Source of the DNA: Kudoa neothunni
Lineage: Eukaryota; Cnidaria
Direction of reading: 5' to 3'
DNA length: 64,000 nt
Assembly (NCBI GenBank): GCA_964304625.1
Contig: OZ199840.1
Span: forward strand, 7,626,001-7,690,000
In this document: in pieces, positions 38,581 to 50,700 of the stretch
How positions within the stretch are numbered: position 1 is the stretch's first letter
Layout of the letters: each line of letters begins with the position of its first letter
The notes under the pieces: generated by a model
Seen by the model: the letters and a program-made list of their open reading frames with translations, nothing else
Databases searched by the model: none
Told to the model about the DNA's origin: nothing
Translations under genes and position numbers: made by a program

Positions 38581-38699
38581 TGTAATATGCTTATATGGTG
38601 CAAATGCGGCGGCGCAAACGTCGTTTTATGGGCGTTTCCAATAAATCGGTGGATTTCGTTTAATCATCAGTCGTCGTCAATTACGCAGTAACATTAGAA
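38581..38699 (+). promoter_or_regulatory. Promoter/5' UTR region of the H4 variant gene
   Basis: GC content rises abruptly (CGGCGGCGCAAACGTCG at about 38608-38624), and a CCAAT motif occurs at about 38637-38641, some 60 bp before the start codon. No clear TATA box is seen in the expected place. This compact upstream region fits a short, intronless histone-type gene. Confidence 0.45.
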
Positions 38700-39011
38700 A
38701 TGTCTGGAAGAGGTAAAGGAGGAAAAGGTCTAGGAAAAGGTGGTGCTAAAGCCCACAGAAAGATCATTCGTGAATCTATCAGAGGAGTCACCAAGCCAGC
38801 CATTAGAAGAATCGCTAGAAGAGCTGGTTGCAAACGTATCGGTGGTCCAGTATACGAGGAGTGCAGACAAGTCTGCCGTCTCTTCCTTTCCAAGGTTGTT
38901 GGAGATGCCATCTGTTACACCGAACATGCCAAGCGCAAGACTGTCACTGTTATGGATGTTATCTATGCCCTCAAAAGATCCGGACGTACTTTGTACGGTT
39001 TTGGAGTCTAA
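38700..39011 (+). CDS. Divergent histone H4 variant (four cysteines)
   Basis: An intact intronless frame of 103 codons plus stop aligns without gaps to canonical H4 (102 residues after Met). The N-terminal tail is identical through K16 ([16 protein letters not shown]), so the acetylation sites K5, K8, K12 and K16 are kept, as are K20 and the C-terminal TEHAKRKTV and GRTLYGF. But about 28 of 102 residues differ, which is extraordinary for H4. Changes include R17A in the basic patch, G41A, V43C, S47G, L49P, T54C, G56Q, L58C, R67G and T71C. Canonical animal H4 has no cysteine; this has four. Changes cluster in helix 2 (13 of residues 49-71). Codon choice is much less AT-rich than the flanks, as in highly expressed genes, and argues against a pseudogene. 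No consensus histone 3' stem-loop is seen downstream. Confidence 0.93.
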   Translation: MSGRGKGGKGLGKGGAKAHRKIIRESIRGVTKPAIRRIARRAGCKRIGGPVYEECRQVCRLFLSKVVGDAICYTEHAKRKTVTVMDVIYALKRSGRTLYGFGV

Positions 39012-39191
39012 TTTTTGTTATTACTAACATCTCTTTTTTGTTGACCAACTTTTCATATGTATATTTCGGTGTCATATATTGCGTTTTTGTTTCGCGTGCT
39101 GTTTTCGGTCTGATTATTGATTTTACTGGTGCTACTGCGTGTTCGTCGCTCCTGCTCGAGTCTTGAGCGTTTAAGTTCGCATTTTTTTGCG

Positions 39192-40141
39192 TTATACTTG
39201 CTCTGTTGTTGTTTTTATTTTTCCCAAATTGGGTAATCGTAAATTATTAAAATAATTAAAGTGGACCATTGAAATTTTAGGATCGCGAACATAGCATTGA
39301 TTGATGACACTGGCAGGGTCAATAAATATATCTTGACAAAGTATTGAAAGTTGAGGTAAAACACTTGATCGCGTTTTCCAAAAGTTAGGATCGACTGATC
39401 TTGTTAAATCTTTCGCCTCTTTACATAACAAATCGAATTCATTCTTTAGTTGTCGCCTGTCTTTAATCCGTAAAAAGTAACAAAGATCATCAGCATTGAA
39501 ATGTTCAATTGAAATTATATCTTTTGAATCGAGATTTTTAGATATTGAACATTTTAGTTCATTAATAATTTTGTAGCAAATAGTTCTTGTCGATTCCAAA
39601 GTCATCCTTTATCCAGTTACAAATTTTCGAAGTACAATTCTCCTCTGTTTCAATTATTTTTGAAAAATCACATAATGGAGTAAGTCCATTGATTAAAATA
39701 TTTATAGAAACCATCAAAATTATTATTTTTAAGGTGTATCAAAAAAGAGTGTTTCGCTTTCCTATTTTTTAACGTAGGGATGAAAATTTCATGAATAATA
39801 TGTGAAAAACAAGAGATTCTGGCGATATGAGGTTTCATAATTTTCAATTCGATATAATATTTTTTCATGTAAGATGCCGAGTCAGAAATAATAGCGATAC
39901 ATTGTATATGTCTCGAAGAATCTAACATAATAGTTTTGCGTCTATCTGTGGAACTATCACGGAAACAGGCCAAAATGCTAAAAATTGGTCGGTTTTTAGC
40001 ATCTGGGAACTTGTCAATTATTAAACTAAATATTTTCCTTAGATTGCTTTCTTTATTAATCGAAGAAAATGGAAGGCCATCAAAAGCAACTATTTTAACC
40101 ATATCTATTTCTATTTTATTTAAATTCGTCGCGATAACATA
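39192..40141 (-). pseudogene. hAT-type transposase remnant
   Basis: Two minus-strand frames (40102-39668 and 39605-39192) read together like a hAT transposase. The first has IIMLD-like and IISDSASYMKKYY followed by ISCFSHIIHEIF, matching the family's DxAxxMxxxx...CxxHxxxL block. The second has FWKTRSSVLPQLSILCQDIF and IDPASVI, matching the C-terminal dimerisation region (W..n...P.L...a...L..PaSS). The frame breaks near 39610-39665 and there is no N-terminal zinc finger. Terminal repeats were not identified. It lies 180 bp downstream of the H4 variant. Confidence 0.65.
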
Positions 40142-41231
40142 TATTAGTTAGAGATTTTAAATCGAAAATTTACAACCCTACTCATAAGATAAGACTCTAT
40201 TTTTTGAAAACTCAATCGTCGATGACCCTTTTTGCAGCCAGTCATTTACCCTGATTAGGTTCGAATACACTTTTAGTAAGTTTTCAAATGGAGGGAGACT
40301 ATTTAGTTTCTAACCTTCCTTAGGTTTATTTGGGTATTGAATAATCCTACAAAAACTGAATTCGTTGAAATCCGTCATGACAATTTCTGATTAAAGCTTA
40401 ATGTTTGAGTAGATTTCACATTTGTATCATACAATAAATATTTTTCTTATTATTAGCGCTACAAAATAGAATATTTAGTGGGAACAATATCTGCAAACAC
40501 TCAGAATGAACTTTGCAACAGTGTTTAGTATGTCTGAAAAAACAGTAATGGGCTTCTTATCAATTTTACATACACAACATTCAAGCCTTTAAAATATTTT
40601 CCACATATTTGGTGAGCTGGGTTATAAAGTATTCATAATCTCTTTAATGGAATTTGAATCGTCATTTTAATTACTATCGATGAAATCCATCTACATTATC
40701 GCAATAAAATAAAAAAGCAGGTCATGTGATCGTTGGTATTGGTAATAACCGTATAACCTCAAATTTCTATACCAGTTAAACCTAAAATTTAATTGATGTA
40801 ATAATAATTATTTTGTCTATCAATTGGTGAGGAAAAAAATTAATTGGAGCGTAAACTTGATCCTATGAAGAGCAAACAAATCGCATATACAACCAATACA
40901 TTCTTGTTGGGGTAAAAATTTCCCCCGAATTCATTAGGAGTTAAAGGTGAACCGTTACGAATGGAAATCAGAAACAAACTCTATAAATATGTAAGACGAT
41001 TTATTGCTATTTGCGGAATGACAATTTGATATGGATAAAACGTTTTTTGGTCTACGATCATATATCAATTTTAATTATTTCTTAGTGAATGTGTATGTGT
41101 ATAGGGAGAAATAAATAATAGATGATTGGCGGATTTATGCTTGAAAAACTTGTTTGATCCAACAGATCCAATGATTAAATTTAGTTTATTTTAATTTTAT
41201 TGCTAAGCTAAAAAGAATGGAAGTCGTCTGA
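40142..41231. other. Intergenic stretch, nothing recognised
   Basis: AT-rich, without exons or repeats that I can identify. Part of it may belong to the hAT element whose ends were not found. Confidence 0.45.
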
Positions 41232-41573
41232 ATGCGGTCGTCGGCTCTACGGAAACCCCCTATTGAGTTTTATTTCGTTCCTGTACCCTGGCGTTTGTTT
41301 ATGAACGCCCAAGTTCTACCCTTCCGCCAGGCTAGTTTCTCAGTCGCAGGCAAGGCTACGATAAATCATAAATCCTTGCGATTACTACAGTCTTCCTACT
41401 TAATTTCGGATAAGGATTACAAGAACGACTGGACTAGATCTCGAATTCGCAACCTCATGGTACTCGAGCCACGCCTAACACCACTATGCCTAATTGTCCA
41501 GGCTAAAGCTAAGAGAAAAGTTGATGAAGCCCCCAAAAATACTATTATTTTTTTCAACAGAGGACAAGTATAA
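41232..41573 (-). repeat. GC-richer dispersed-type element, possibly tRNA-derived
   Basis: This block is clearly richer in GC than its flanks. On the minus strand TAGTGGTGTTAGGCGTGG could be a pol III A box and GGTTGCGAATTCGAG a weak B box, at tRNA-like spacing (about 41455-41510). The plus-strand frame of 113 codons through it shows no recognised domain. A SINE-like origin is my best reading, but no second copy is present in this window to prove it. Confidence 0.35.
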
Positions 41574-42503
41574 TTTATCTGGTGTCATTCCACCGTAGCT
41601 GTAGTAGAGTTATAAAATGTGAAAAGACATGAGATCGTTTATAAAGACTTAAAACCTTTTTAAGTGAAAAACGAAGCAGTCGGTAGATCTTCCTACAGAT
41701 TATTAAGTTAGCTATAATATAGCGCTATTAGTTGAGCAGTATTGTGGGGGGGGGCTTATAAGTTTCAGATGGTGTCTTTGAACGGTATGACAGTCCAGCA
41801 AATAATTTTTCCCACTTCTTTTTGACATTAGATGAGTCAATTGGCATTGGTTCAAAGTCGTTAGAGATTACTGAGGTACGTAAAAATACACAATATAGAT
41901 GAATAAATAAATTCCTTCACTACTTCAATCTAATAAGCTTATTTAACTTTTCTCATTGATGTAACTCAACATTGCTAATGAAACCTGATCGAATTAATAT
42001 AGGCGATGAATTGCAACAGCATCCATCACATTAATGCATCACTAATGCCTCAGTGTGAAGAATCTACTCAATTTAGAACATTTGGTAAACTTATTATTCA
42101 TAAATTATTGTGCAGCTTCTTTTCTGAGCTTCAAATTCGTAAATTTCCACAAAATGTGATCCATAACTCTAATTTTTACGTACGTTGCCTCTGCCAATTT
42201 TAATTAAAATAAAAAATGTATACAAACCACATTAATATCACAACGGAATTTTTGAACCTAATAATCATGTAAATTTAAGCCTGTGTAACTCGTTTATATT
42301 CACAAATTATTTGTATAAATTGTTTCACTTCGATTTTGTTGTAACCACCAGAAATGACAATAAAGTTTCCGACTACTGAAGACAAAACGACGCAAAGCTC
42401 AAGAGAATAAAAACAGAATAGAGAGTTACAAAAATTCCGATTTCTCATATATTTCATATAGATTATACAAAAGCTAGTAAATTGTAATGAAATGTTTTGA
42501 GAT
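41574..42503. other. Intergenic stretch downstream of YIPF5
   Basis: Contains a G run at about 41747-41754 and otherwise unremarkable AT-rich DNA. The 3' UTR of the leftward YIPF5 gene should occupy its right end. Confidence 0.45.
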
Positions 42504-43457
42504 CTAATATTTGAACAGTGTGACTATTGCAAAAGTGGCATAAAGCATAAAACTAGGATAACAAATAAGAACGAATTTGTCTGCTCCTTGCATAGCTTTG
42601 GTGATGAGTGAGGCGGACGAAATGCTGGACCAGAGGATCATAAGCATAGCGAGAATGATTCCATGGAGTGACCTAATTTACAATAATTACAAAATTGTAT
42701 TATAAAAAAATGATTGTTGGTTGACAACGAATAAATACGTCAATTCATAAACCAAGGAAACAAGAGCCAAGAATATCATAGGAATTAGAGAGTAGCCGAA
42801 AATGCTGGTCACACTGTAGAAAGGGAGAGTTTGTGGAGACATTAGATTTACCAAACAAAAAAGTAACAAAGAACCCACTACTGATATTCCATATATGATA
42901 CCAAACCCACTGAATTTTCCCGACTACAAAACCCGTCGAGTTAGCTATATAAATCAATCCAAAAGCTGGACATACTAGCACCAGCAGGAATCCATATGCC
43001 AAACAATACAATATAGGACCACCGAGATCTGCGTCATTAACTAGATCGATTTCAGTGCGTTTAAAAGGTATCAACACTAGAATGGTCTAAAGATATAATT
43101 GAAATTTTAAAAGATTCATGTAGAATCCACTTTTTTCACGATTTGAACAATATCTATTTCCAATTCTACAAATTTCAATAATAATCATTTTCACTTAGTC
43201 CAATAGAAGATATAACCTTCTAAAAGTGGAATATTGTCGTCTATTCCATCTATGTTTGTCTGCGATTTGTTATTATAGCCATCCATACTTCCGTAACCAT
43301 TAGTGGGGTCAAAAATGTTGGGTTGTCCATCGGAATATTGTGGCATTCCGATATTTATCGGATTATAGACTAGGAAATGATAGATTTTATTTAGTTATTT
43401 AGTAAATAAAGATGAGTTATTGGTAAATCTACTTTCATGAGGTAGTTGGTGATGCAT
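42504..43457 (-). CDS. YIPF5: Yip1 family protein (YIPF5-like), six exons
   Basis: Exons on the minus strand: 43457-43433, 43369-43217, 43165-43131, 43086-42976, 42923-42739 and 42672-42504, joining in frame to 225 residues (human YIPF5 257). Introns are 44-66 nt GT-AG. Yip1/YIPF5 is a five-helix membrane protein of ER exit sites and early Golgi that works with Rab GTPases and YIF1 in ER-Golgi transport. Evidence: QYSDGQPNIFDPTNGYGS then PLLEELEIDIVQIVKKT (family PLLEELGINxxxIxxKT), DADLGGPILYCLAYG (family DxDLxGPxxFCLxxG), GFGIIYGISVVGSLLLFCL with VNLMS, GYSLIPM, and a final set of helices. The N-terminal cytosolic part is shortened, starting MHHQLPHEIYNP. All splice phases agree. Confidence 0.94.
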
Positions 43458-43835
43458 TTATTGAGTTTGGGCATGCGTGAGAATAATGACAATAATGACA
43501 GCGCAGTCGTTCCTCCAATACTCTTCTCTGATAATTTAAATTATATTTTTTAATTTAAAATACACTGATTATAAATTTATTACTATTCAATTTTGTCGTT
43601 AGTTCTTTTAACTAAAAAAAGAATAAATTCAACCGACATCTCAGGCCATTCTCAATCAGCGCCGTCTGCCGCTTGTCGACTATTGACTGGTGGAATCAAA
43701 ATCTATTTTTATAATACGATAAACAAGTAAAAAGTCTGCATTATTCATCAGAGCTAAAAATTTGAGGAAAATCGAATTTTTACGAATGCATTTCAATTTC
43801 TCTCTTTAGTGGAAATTTAATTGAAAAATAATCTA
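43458..43835. promoter_or_regulatory. Upstream region of YIPF5
   Basis: Includes a GC-richer patch at about 43640-43690 (GCGCCGTCTGCCGCTTGTCG). Being just upstream of the leftward YIPF5 gene, it probably holds the promoter and any 5' UTR exon. No specific element is recognised. Confidence 0.35.
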
Positions 43836-45102
43836 CAGTGAGGTCTCGATAATAGGCACTAAATCGGGACCAGCTTTGCCAACCTAAACCGGATATTCTA
43901 CATAATCAGAATTTTTTGTAAAAACAGAAGTTACATTTAATCATATGTTTAAATATTATGTTGATTTAAAATTAACTCAGAAACTTCACAGTTGACATCA
44001 TTTGGTCGATGTGTTGAAAAATTTTATCAGTCGTACAAGATCATCTAATGTAGAGTACAGCATCCTATTTCTTCTGATGTTTTCGATAGTCCCAGAAAGA
44101 AAAAATGCTCTTTCCCAAGCAGCGCTAATCAGAGTTAGTTAAAGTAAGGGTGTGCTATATTCCAAAATGACTTATGATCATAATAAAACTATGTTTTATC
44201 GCTAAGAACGATGAAAAAAAAACCAAAATATTAGTCTCAACTGAAGCATAACATTTTAAAATGTATAATTGTAACTAACTTAAAATTTATCAAAAATTAT
44301 TTCCAAATTTGATCGGATCTCGCATCCCCTAAGATGCGGGCACCCCAGCAATATCGAGTGTTGGCGCACGCGCAACAAGATTAATTTTTTATTACCTAAT
44401 GAAAAATGATTTATTTTATTTGAATTATTTAATTGTGAATATGAATGACATCGATCTAACAGTATTAGAGATTTTTTTAAAGTTATTGTTTTCATGATTA
44501 TTTCATTTTCTTTTAATTTTACTCATTCTTTATTGCATATTTTCGTTGAGTACCTAGTTGATAAAAAAGGAAATTTATTGATCAAATCATAAACAATATT
44601 ATCATCAACGCTCCCCGTTTTTCTATGGAGAATGAGTTTAAAAACAAAAGCGACTCTTAAAATCGTCAACCGAATCTTTGCTTCAACAGAAATCAATGAT
44701 TTTAGTAACATTAGAAATTTTTTTTGTCTTTTCGAAGTCCTAACACTATCCGGTCGTATAACTCAAATTCAAGTTGGATACATTTTGCATTTGTAATCCT
44801 TTCACAAATAGAAGCAACATTGGACTTTATTATATCAGGTCTATTGAGCAAAATTTTATTCAAAGAAGAATAACCTTTTCTAATTTGGATAAAACTCAAC
44901 ATAACAGAATACATGGTAATCTATGATGCTCTAGAGTCATTTATTGGCATTTCAAATTGATTAATTGAGTCATAATATTAAATGATTTCAATTTTTCATC
45001 AACATTTTTTCTTCTGTCACAATGCCGATCTCTCAAATGTATAATTTAGTTGATTAATCGGATCAAAGTTTAAAGTAACCACTCTATATCGAGACCTTAC
45101 GG
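43836..45102. mobile_element. Tigger-type element (1.27 kb)
   Basis: The left end TA-CAGTGAGGTCTCGATAATAG continues with ATCGGGACCAGC, and the right end TATCGAGACCTTACGG is followed by TA. These are inverted repeats typical of Tigger elements. Two minus-strand frames inside (44914-44711 and 44711-44523) could be transposase relics but are not recognisable on their own. A hAT element is inserted at, or immediately beside, the right end. Confidence 0.72.
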
Positions 45103-45109
45103 TATATAA

Positions 45110-46133
45110 CTAAGGTGGCCAAACTCGCCCATAGAGGGAGTCAACTTTAAGGTTGCCCAAATTTTCAAGAGCCACAAGGCATTAAAATTATTTATGTACC
45201 TTTTCCTTATTTAAAACTTACATTTTTGGAAAACTTTTGTTAAATATTAAGAGAAAATGTTATAGAATTACAAATAAAGGTTTTTAATTTCTCTTATTCG
45301 ATTAATCGCTGGGAAACTTTATATAATTTTTACAGGTATAATGTATGATGGTTTTTCAAAAAAATAAATTAGTTGTTTATGATCCCAGAAACTTGTCCTC
45401 TACGAAAAAATTCGCAAAAATAATAAAATATTTTTCATTTTTAATCCTTTATGGTAGTCTGACAAAAAATAAAATTAAATATATACAAATAAAATAATTA
45501 CAAAAGAATTTATTGCTTTCGAAATTTTTGTTTGTAGAAATTGTTTCTAATGTTACAAGTTTTTTATGTTTACATATTAGCGGTAAGCTAACGGTAATCT
45601 GGTACGTATGCTGTTAACGCTGTACGAATTAGTTCCGTCAGGTGTTTATTTGTGAAGGAGGGATCTACGAGGCTTCGATTTTACAAACTTCATCGTTAAA
45701 TAAATGGGCTCACTGCAATGAGTTGTTCCAAGGATAGAAACAAGTTGATGAAAATTCCTTTTAATTTGGAATATTTATTTTCTGGAACGTATTTCCAAAA
45801 TTTTCTTGGTGAGTTGGAATAACGAACCATCTTAAAAGCTTTAATGCGTGTTTCATTATTTCGATAGCTATCACTTTGGTAATGGATAAACATTACTTCT
45901 AATTGCACTTCCTAATAGAACTAGTAATAATGCTAATTCGCATAAAATATCAAAACTATGTAATAATTTTTAACTATATTTTCTAATCCAAAAAATATCT
46001 AATTTACGATTAAAGAGTTCAATTGATTAAATAGTTTAAACTTTGTACTTATCCGAATTAACGAGCTTGTCGAGTTAAAAAAAATTCAACTCAAACAAAA
46101 TTTTTTCCAAGAGCCAAAGTTTGGCCACCCCTG
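45110..46133. mobile_element. hAT element with 8-bp target duplication
   Basis: The left end CTAAGGTGGCCAAAC and the right end GTTTGGCCACCCCTG are inverted repeats of the CAGGGGTGGCCAAAC type. The flanking octamers GTATATAA (45102-45109) and GTATATAC (46134-46141) match at seven of eight bases, the 8-bp duplication made by hAT transposases. Inside on the minus strand (45908-45696) PRKFWKYVPENKYSKLKGI resembles the FW..v....YP.l C-terminal region of hAT/ZBED-type transposases. The rest of the gene is lost. Confidence 0.82.
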
Positions 46134-46252
46134 GTATATACGGAAAGCTGGATTTAAATGAAACAAAAATGCGAAAAAGAATGAAAAAATAAATTGATTA
46201 ATTGAAAAAGGGTAAAGAAAGATGATAATACAAAATTCAAAATTTGCGTATG

Positions 46253-47749
46253 TCAAGTGGATCTTAGACTGAGAAATTCGACCACACTTTCGTTCGAAGT
46301 CATCTCAGGACACAGTCGGCCTTGAAGTAGATCTATGAGATCGGCGACCTTTTGAAAATTGAGAGCGTTGTTATTGGACAAGGCGATCCAACGACGTAAA
46401 CTATTGATCAATTGATTCAAAGTGGTATCCTCTTTGTGTCGACTGGCAATGAAGTCTTCAAGAGAGGCGGTAAACACCTCACAGATAGAGTCATCATTTA
46501 TCAATGTTCGATCCAAAATATCACTAAGAATAGTAGAAAATAATTAGTATCGAAACAACAGTGATCTACCTACCTCATTGACTTTAATTGAGCAACATAT
46601 TCCTCATCATCTTCAATAAGAATAGCCTCCCGCTCTTTCAACAAACCTTTCAATAAGATAACAGTACTGGTCCAAGTCTTGGTGTTGGTGGGAAGAGATA
46701 GCAATTTTTTGAACATGTGATTATAGTGGGAATTGGACAAGAAATCGATGGCACACTTGGGACAACCAATCAAAAATGTTTCCATAGCCAGCGTGACTCT
46801 CTGGAGAAACGAATCAAACAACTCCACTTTAAAACTATTCTGATCGAAAATAGATTCCACGATTCCCAACAAAAACTTATTGTATTCCAACTTCATCAAT
46901 ATATCTTTCACTTTTTCATTACTAGAACGACAGTATTAAAAGAGTAATCCAATCAAACATCCAAAATCTTACTTTTGAGCAGATGAAACAAATATACGAA
47001 CACATTTATCAAGTATGGCTCTATTTGGGTCATCCGACAAATCTTGAGAGGGATCATCCAATAGTTGTTGGAGAGTGGTTTTTATTTTGTTCATAAAAAA
47101 TTCGTAACCATTGTAATAATGGAAATCTACAGCAAGATCACCATCGTGCAACAAATCCTGCAAATCATCCAAATATTGAGTGATATCAGAGGTGTTATTT
47201 TGGATGGATTGTAAAAATTCTCTCATAAGCCCAGATTTTGTTTTGACCGACGTAAAAAGAGCATCCATAAATTGTTGCCATTCTTCGAGCTCTTTTTTGG
47301 TTTTGGGATCTAAAACAGTTAATATAACAACATCTCCAAGAAAGAATACACATACTATCAACGATGGAACCATTGTTATTATTTTTATTATTGACTGTAC
47401 CATCGTCTAATTTACGAATGGAATCCCAAAAGTTTTTATCCTTTGAAATTTGTTGAAATTTTTGTCGATATGTATTGTCTGAGTCAATTGTTAATTTAGG
47501 CCCCTCCTTATTTCGAGCTTTCAAATCGTTATCACTATTAGTGATAATTTTAAATGGCAACGAATCCCCTTGGTGAGGACCCTCTGCTAATCTGGTGTTG
47601 GCGATGTCATTCTCTAAATCTAATTTGGTATCAAGATTCGAAATAATAGGCTTTTTGTAAGGGTCATCATTCAACCCATTAATTGGTATAACCACACATA
47701 AGAAAACAGAAAAAAATATTAAAACCAAATATCCACCAGGCAACCGCAT
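46253..47749 (-). CDS. SIL1: SIL1, nucleotide exchange factor for BiP
   Basis: Exons 47749-47356, 47309-46973, 46921-46574 and 46523-46253 join in frame to 449 residues (human SIL1 461). The three introns are 46-51 nt. SIL1 sits in the ER lumen and releases ADP from the Hsp70 BiP, acting through an armadillo-like helical array. The start gives the signal peptide MRLPGGYLVLIFFSVFLCVV with cleavage likely after INGL. A linker leads to KELEEWQQFMDALFTSV, LDDLQDLLHDGDLAVDF (family LExLExxVHxxDNAxDF), AQNNEKVKDI and SIL1-type repeat helices up to LKGLLKEREAI. The C-terminus LSLRST lacks a KDEL-like retrieval signal. The assignment rests on the order and spacing of these helices, since overall identity is modest. 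Confidence 0.82.
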
Positions 47750-50700
47750 TTTCTACTTGCCGTCGCTTACACGCGAAGATTAGCGAGTTAATTTTTATGA
47801 TTGCGAAACACGTCATCAATTTTCCTTGTCAAATATGTGTACAGATTGAAAAGAAACCACATTTTGGATCTAATTTTTGTTTTAGAAAGACGCAATCAGC
47901 ACTAAATTTTAGTCACCGAAGCATTAAATTTGGCTTTGATTCTCTTCTATGCTTGTTTAATCTTAGAAATTAACTAGCTTGCAGACGCAGAAAATAATGA
48001 AAAATTATTTGTTGGGATAACTAATATATGGAGTAGTGATATTTGGAATTCGACGATGTAGAATTATAGTAAACTTTATAAAATAATCTTATAACTTCCA
48101 CGAGAATTAATCCTAATTAAAAATATCTAATAAGATTAATTAAATTGATTGGTTTTAATGGAATTAATAGTAAACTATTAAAGCGGGACCTTTTATTTAC
48201 ACTTTTGAGCAGGAGTCTAAACTCAGGTCAGGTTTGAATTTCCTTTGGTTGCAATGAAGGAATTTTTGTGAAATTCTGAAATATATTGAATATGTATTAT
48301 AATATAGCTAAAAAATATTTATTTGTTAATTTCGTATTGTAATTTTTGACTTAAAATTAAAATACAAACAATATATTTTATCTGATTTTTTTACTTTGAA
48401 ATATTAATATATTATTTAACTTACAATGCGAAAGAAAATCATTTTAAAATAAATAGTTTAATTAAATCTCTTGTGTATAGTTGTCATTGTAATCAATTTT
48501 TATTGGTTCTTTACGGCCTGCGTGGGTGTCGTGATTTATTGTTTATAATCAAAACTTTATTCATCTGAATATTTTCGATTGTAAAAGTAACGATTTTTTT
48601 CAATTGCAAGATGAATGAATTTAATGACGTATAGATTTATTATCTAAATGTACTATTTTTATGTGTTACTTTTAGAATTGTTTTAACTGCCAGACATAAT
48701 ACTATGACATTAACAAACGTATAATCTACTTACAGATAATAGTAGTTAATATATTAATTAAATAATTTATTATTATCTTGAGGATTCTAATAATATTTCT
48801 TTAGGATCTTTAATAAGAATATTGCCTCTTGTATTATAAGAATTCATCAGATATCCAAAAAATGGAAATTTATTAGATTCCCTAGATTTTTTGTGTTTAT
48901 AAAAATTAAACGTTTGAAAATAATTTCATGGCTTTTATTAGGGAATATAAGGTTACGAATTTTGAGATGTATTATGTTAATGTAATAACTTCTTAATAAA
49001 CAATAAAATAAAAATACATTATTTATATCAAATTAAAAGAACTTTTTCCTGTAAGAAATTCCAATTTATTTTATATAGATACATGATTGTCGTAAATAAA
49101 ACAAGACAAATGAAAAATGTTAGATTTTATTTAAAAACTTACAAAATTTTAAACTTTTCTCTCACAACAATAGTGATACAATAAAAATTTTTGATATAGA
49201 TAGGTTACTGATAGAATATTTTTGAAATGTTAAATATATTCTTTTCTGAACATAATTTGTAATTAAGAAATTTATTTATCCTATAGTTATAATTAAAAAT
49301 ATTTTTATTTGAAATATTTATGTAGTTTTAAATCTCATAATTATTTTTAAATAAATATTGACAATTAAACATATGTCTAAATTAAGATAATTTAATGAAA
49401 ATAATTCATTGAAGTTTGTTATTACATAAGAAATTTTACAGCTAACTAATTTAAAAATAAATATCTTAAAAATATTGGACTATCTAGCTTTTGTATCACT
49501 CTTTTTAATGTGTATTAATAAGATAAACGTTGAATTAATCCGGTTTCACAGAACTCCCAAAAAATGAAAGGGATAATGATAATTGAACAATATTTTGGAA
49601 CAACTATAATTAGGATACATTTGTAGCTCAACAATTAATTAATAGAGGCAAAAATCAATTGAATAATTTAAATAAATGCAACGCCATCATTTTTTCTCAA
49701 ATATACAAATCATCATTTCAATTAAACAAATATATTAAAATTAGCCTTATAAATTATGAGTTAAGTTATATTTAATTATTATAGGGATAAATTGAAACGT
49801 TTTCAATGCTACGTTAAAAAGCACCGAGTTTTTACTTTCATCATAAAATACATCAATATATATTCAAATAAGGAATTATTTTAAACATATTTTTCCAAAT
49901 AATTACATGATTTATTAAAATTTATTATAGGGGGTAAAAAAAATGAAAATCGTTTTTTTGAATTAAAAGAAACCTTCAAAATGAAGTTCATACGAGAAGA
50001 TATAATATTTATTAAAATAATCAGAAGTAGTCATAAAATAACATAAATATTTGTTTTATCGATAATTTAAAAGAATTAAGATGTCTCCGTTTATTATTAT
50101 TTATTTAAATAGATAGTATATCTCCCCTATTGATTAAAATTTAAATATTTGCATATATCCAACAATAATATTACTATAAAATAATGCAGCGTTAACACAA
50201 TATCAAATAGTTGATATCAATATACAAATTAGAAAAAATTCATAGAACAGCTTATCGGATTTCTATAACATCCATAACCAACATTAATGTTAAAAAATAA
50301 TATAATAAACACATGAATAAAAACACTACATTGAGATGAGATATTTCCTTTTCCTTTTCCTTTTCATATGAAGAATTTATGACTTTTATATGGTATCTTA
50401 ATACAATAAGTAACCAATTTCACACACTTTTTTTCGGGTACTCCTTGTTTATTATTTAATTTAGTCAATATTTAATGCCAAAAAATACAATATTACTTAT
50501 TATTATAAAAGTATTTAATCTCAATGAACAAAAAACTGCCATTGCATCACGTTTTAAAACATCTATTATCTCGATTTTGAATGGCATCCTAGAGATGAAA
50601 AATAAAATAATCAAAACCTATAAATGTTTTTAGAATCTACAAATAGAAATTATTTGCACGCAGGACTATTTAATTCTGTCGATGTTGATGTATATGAGTA

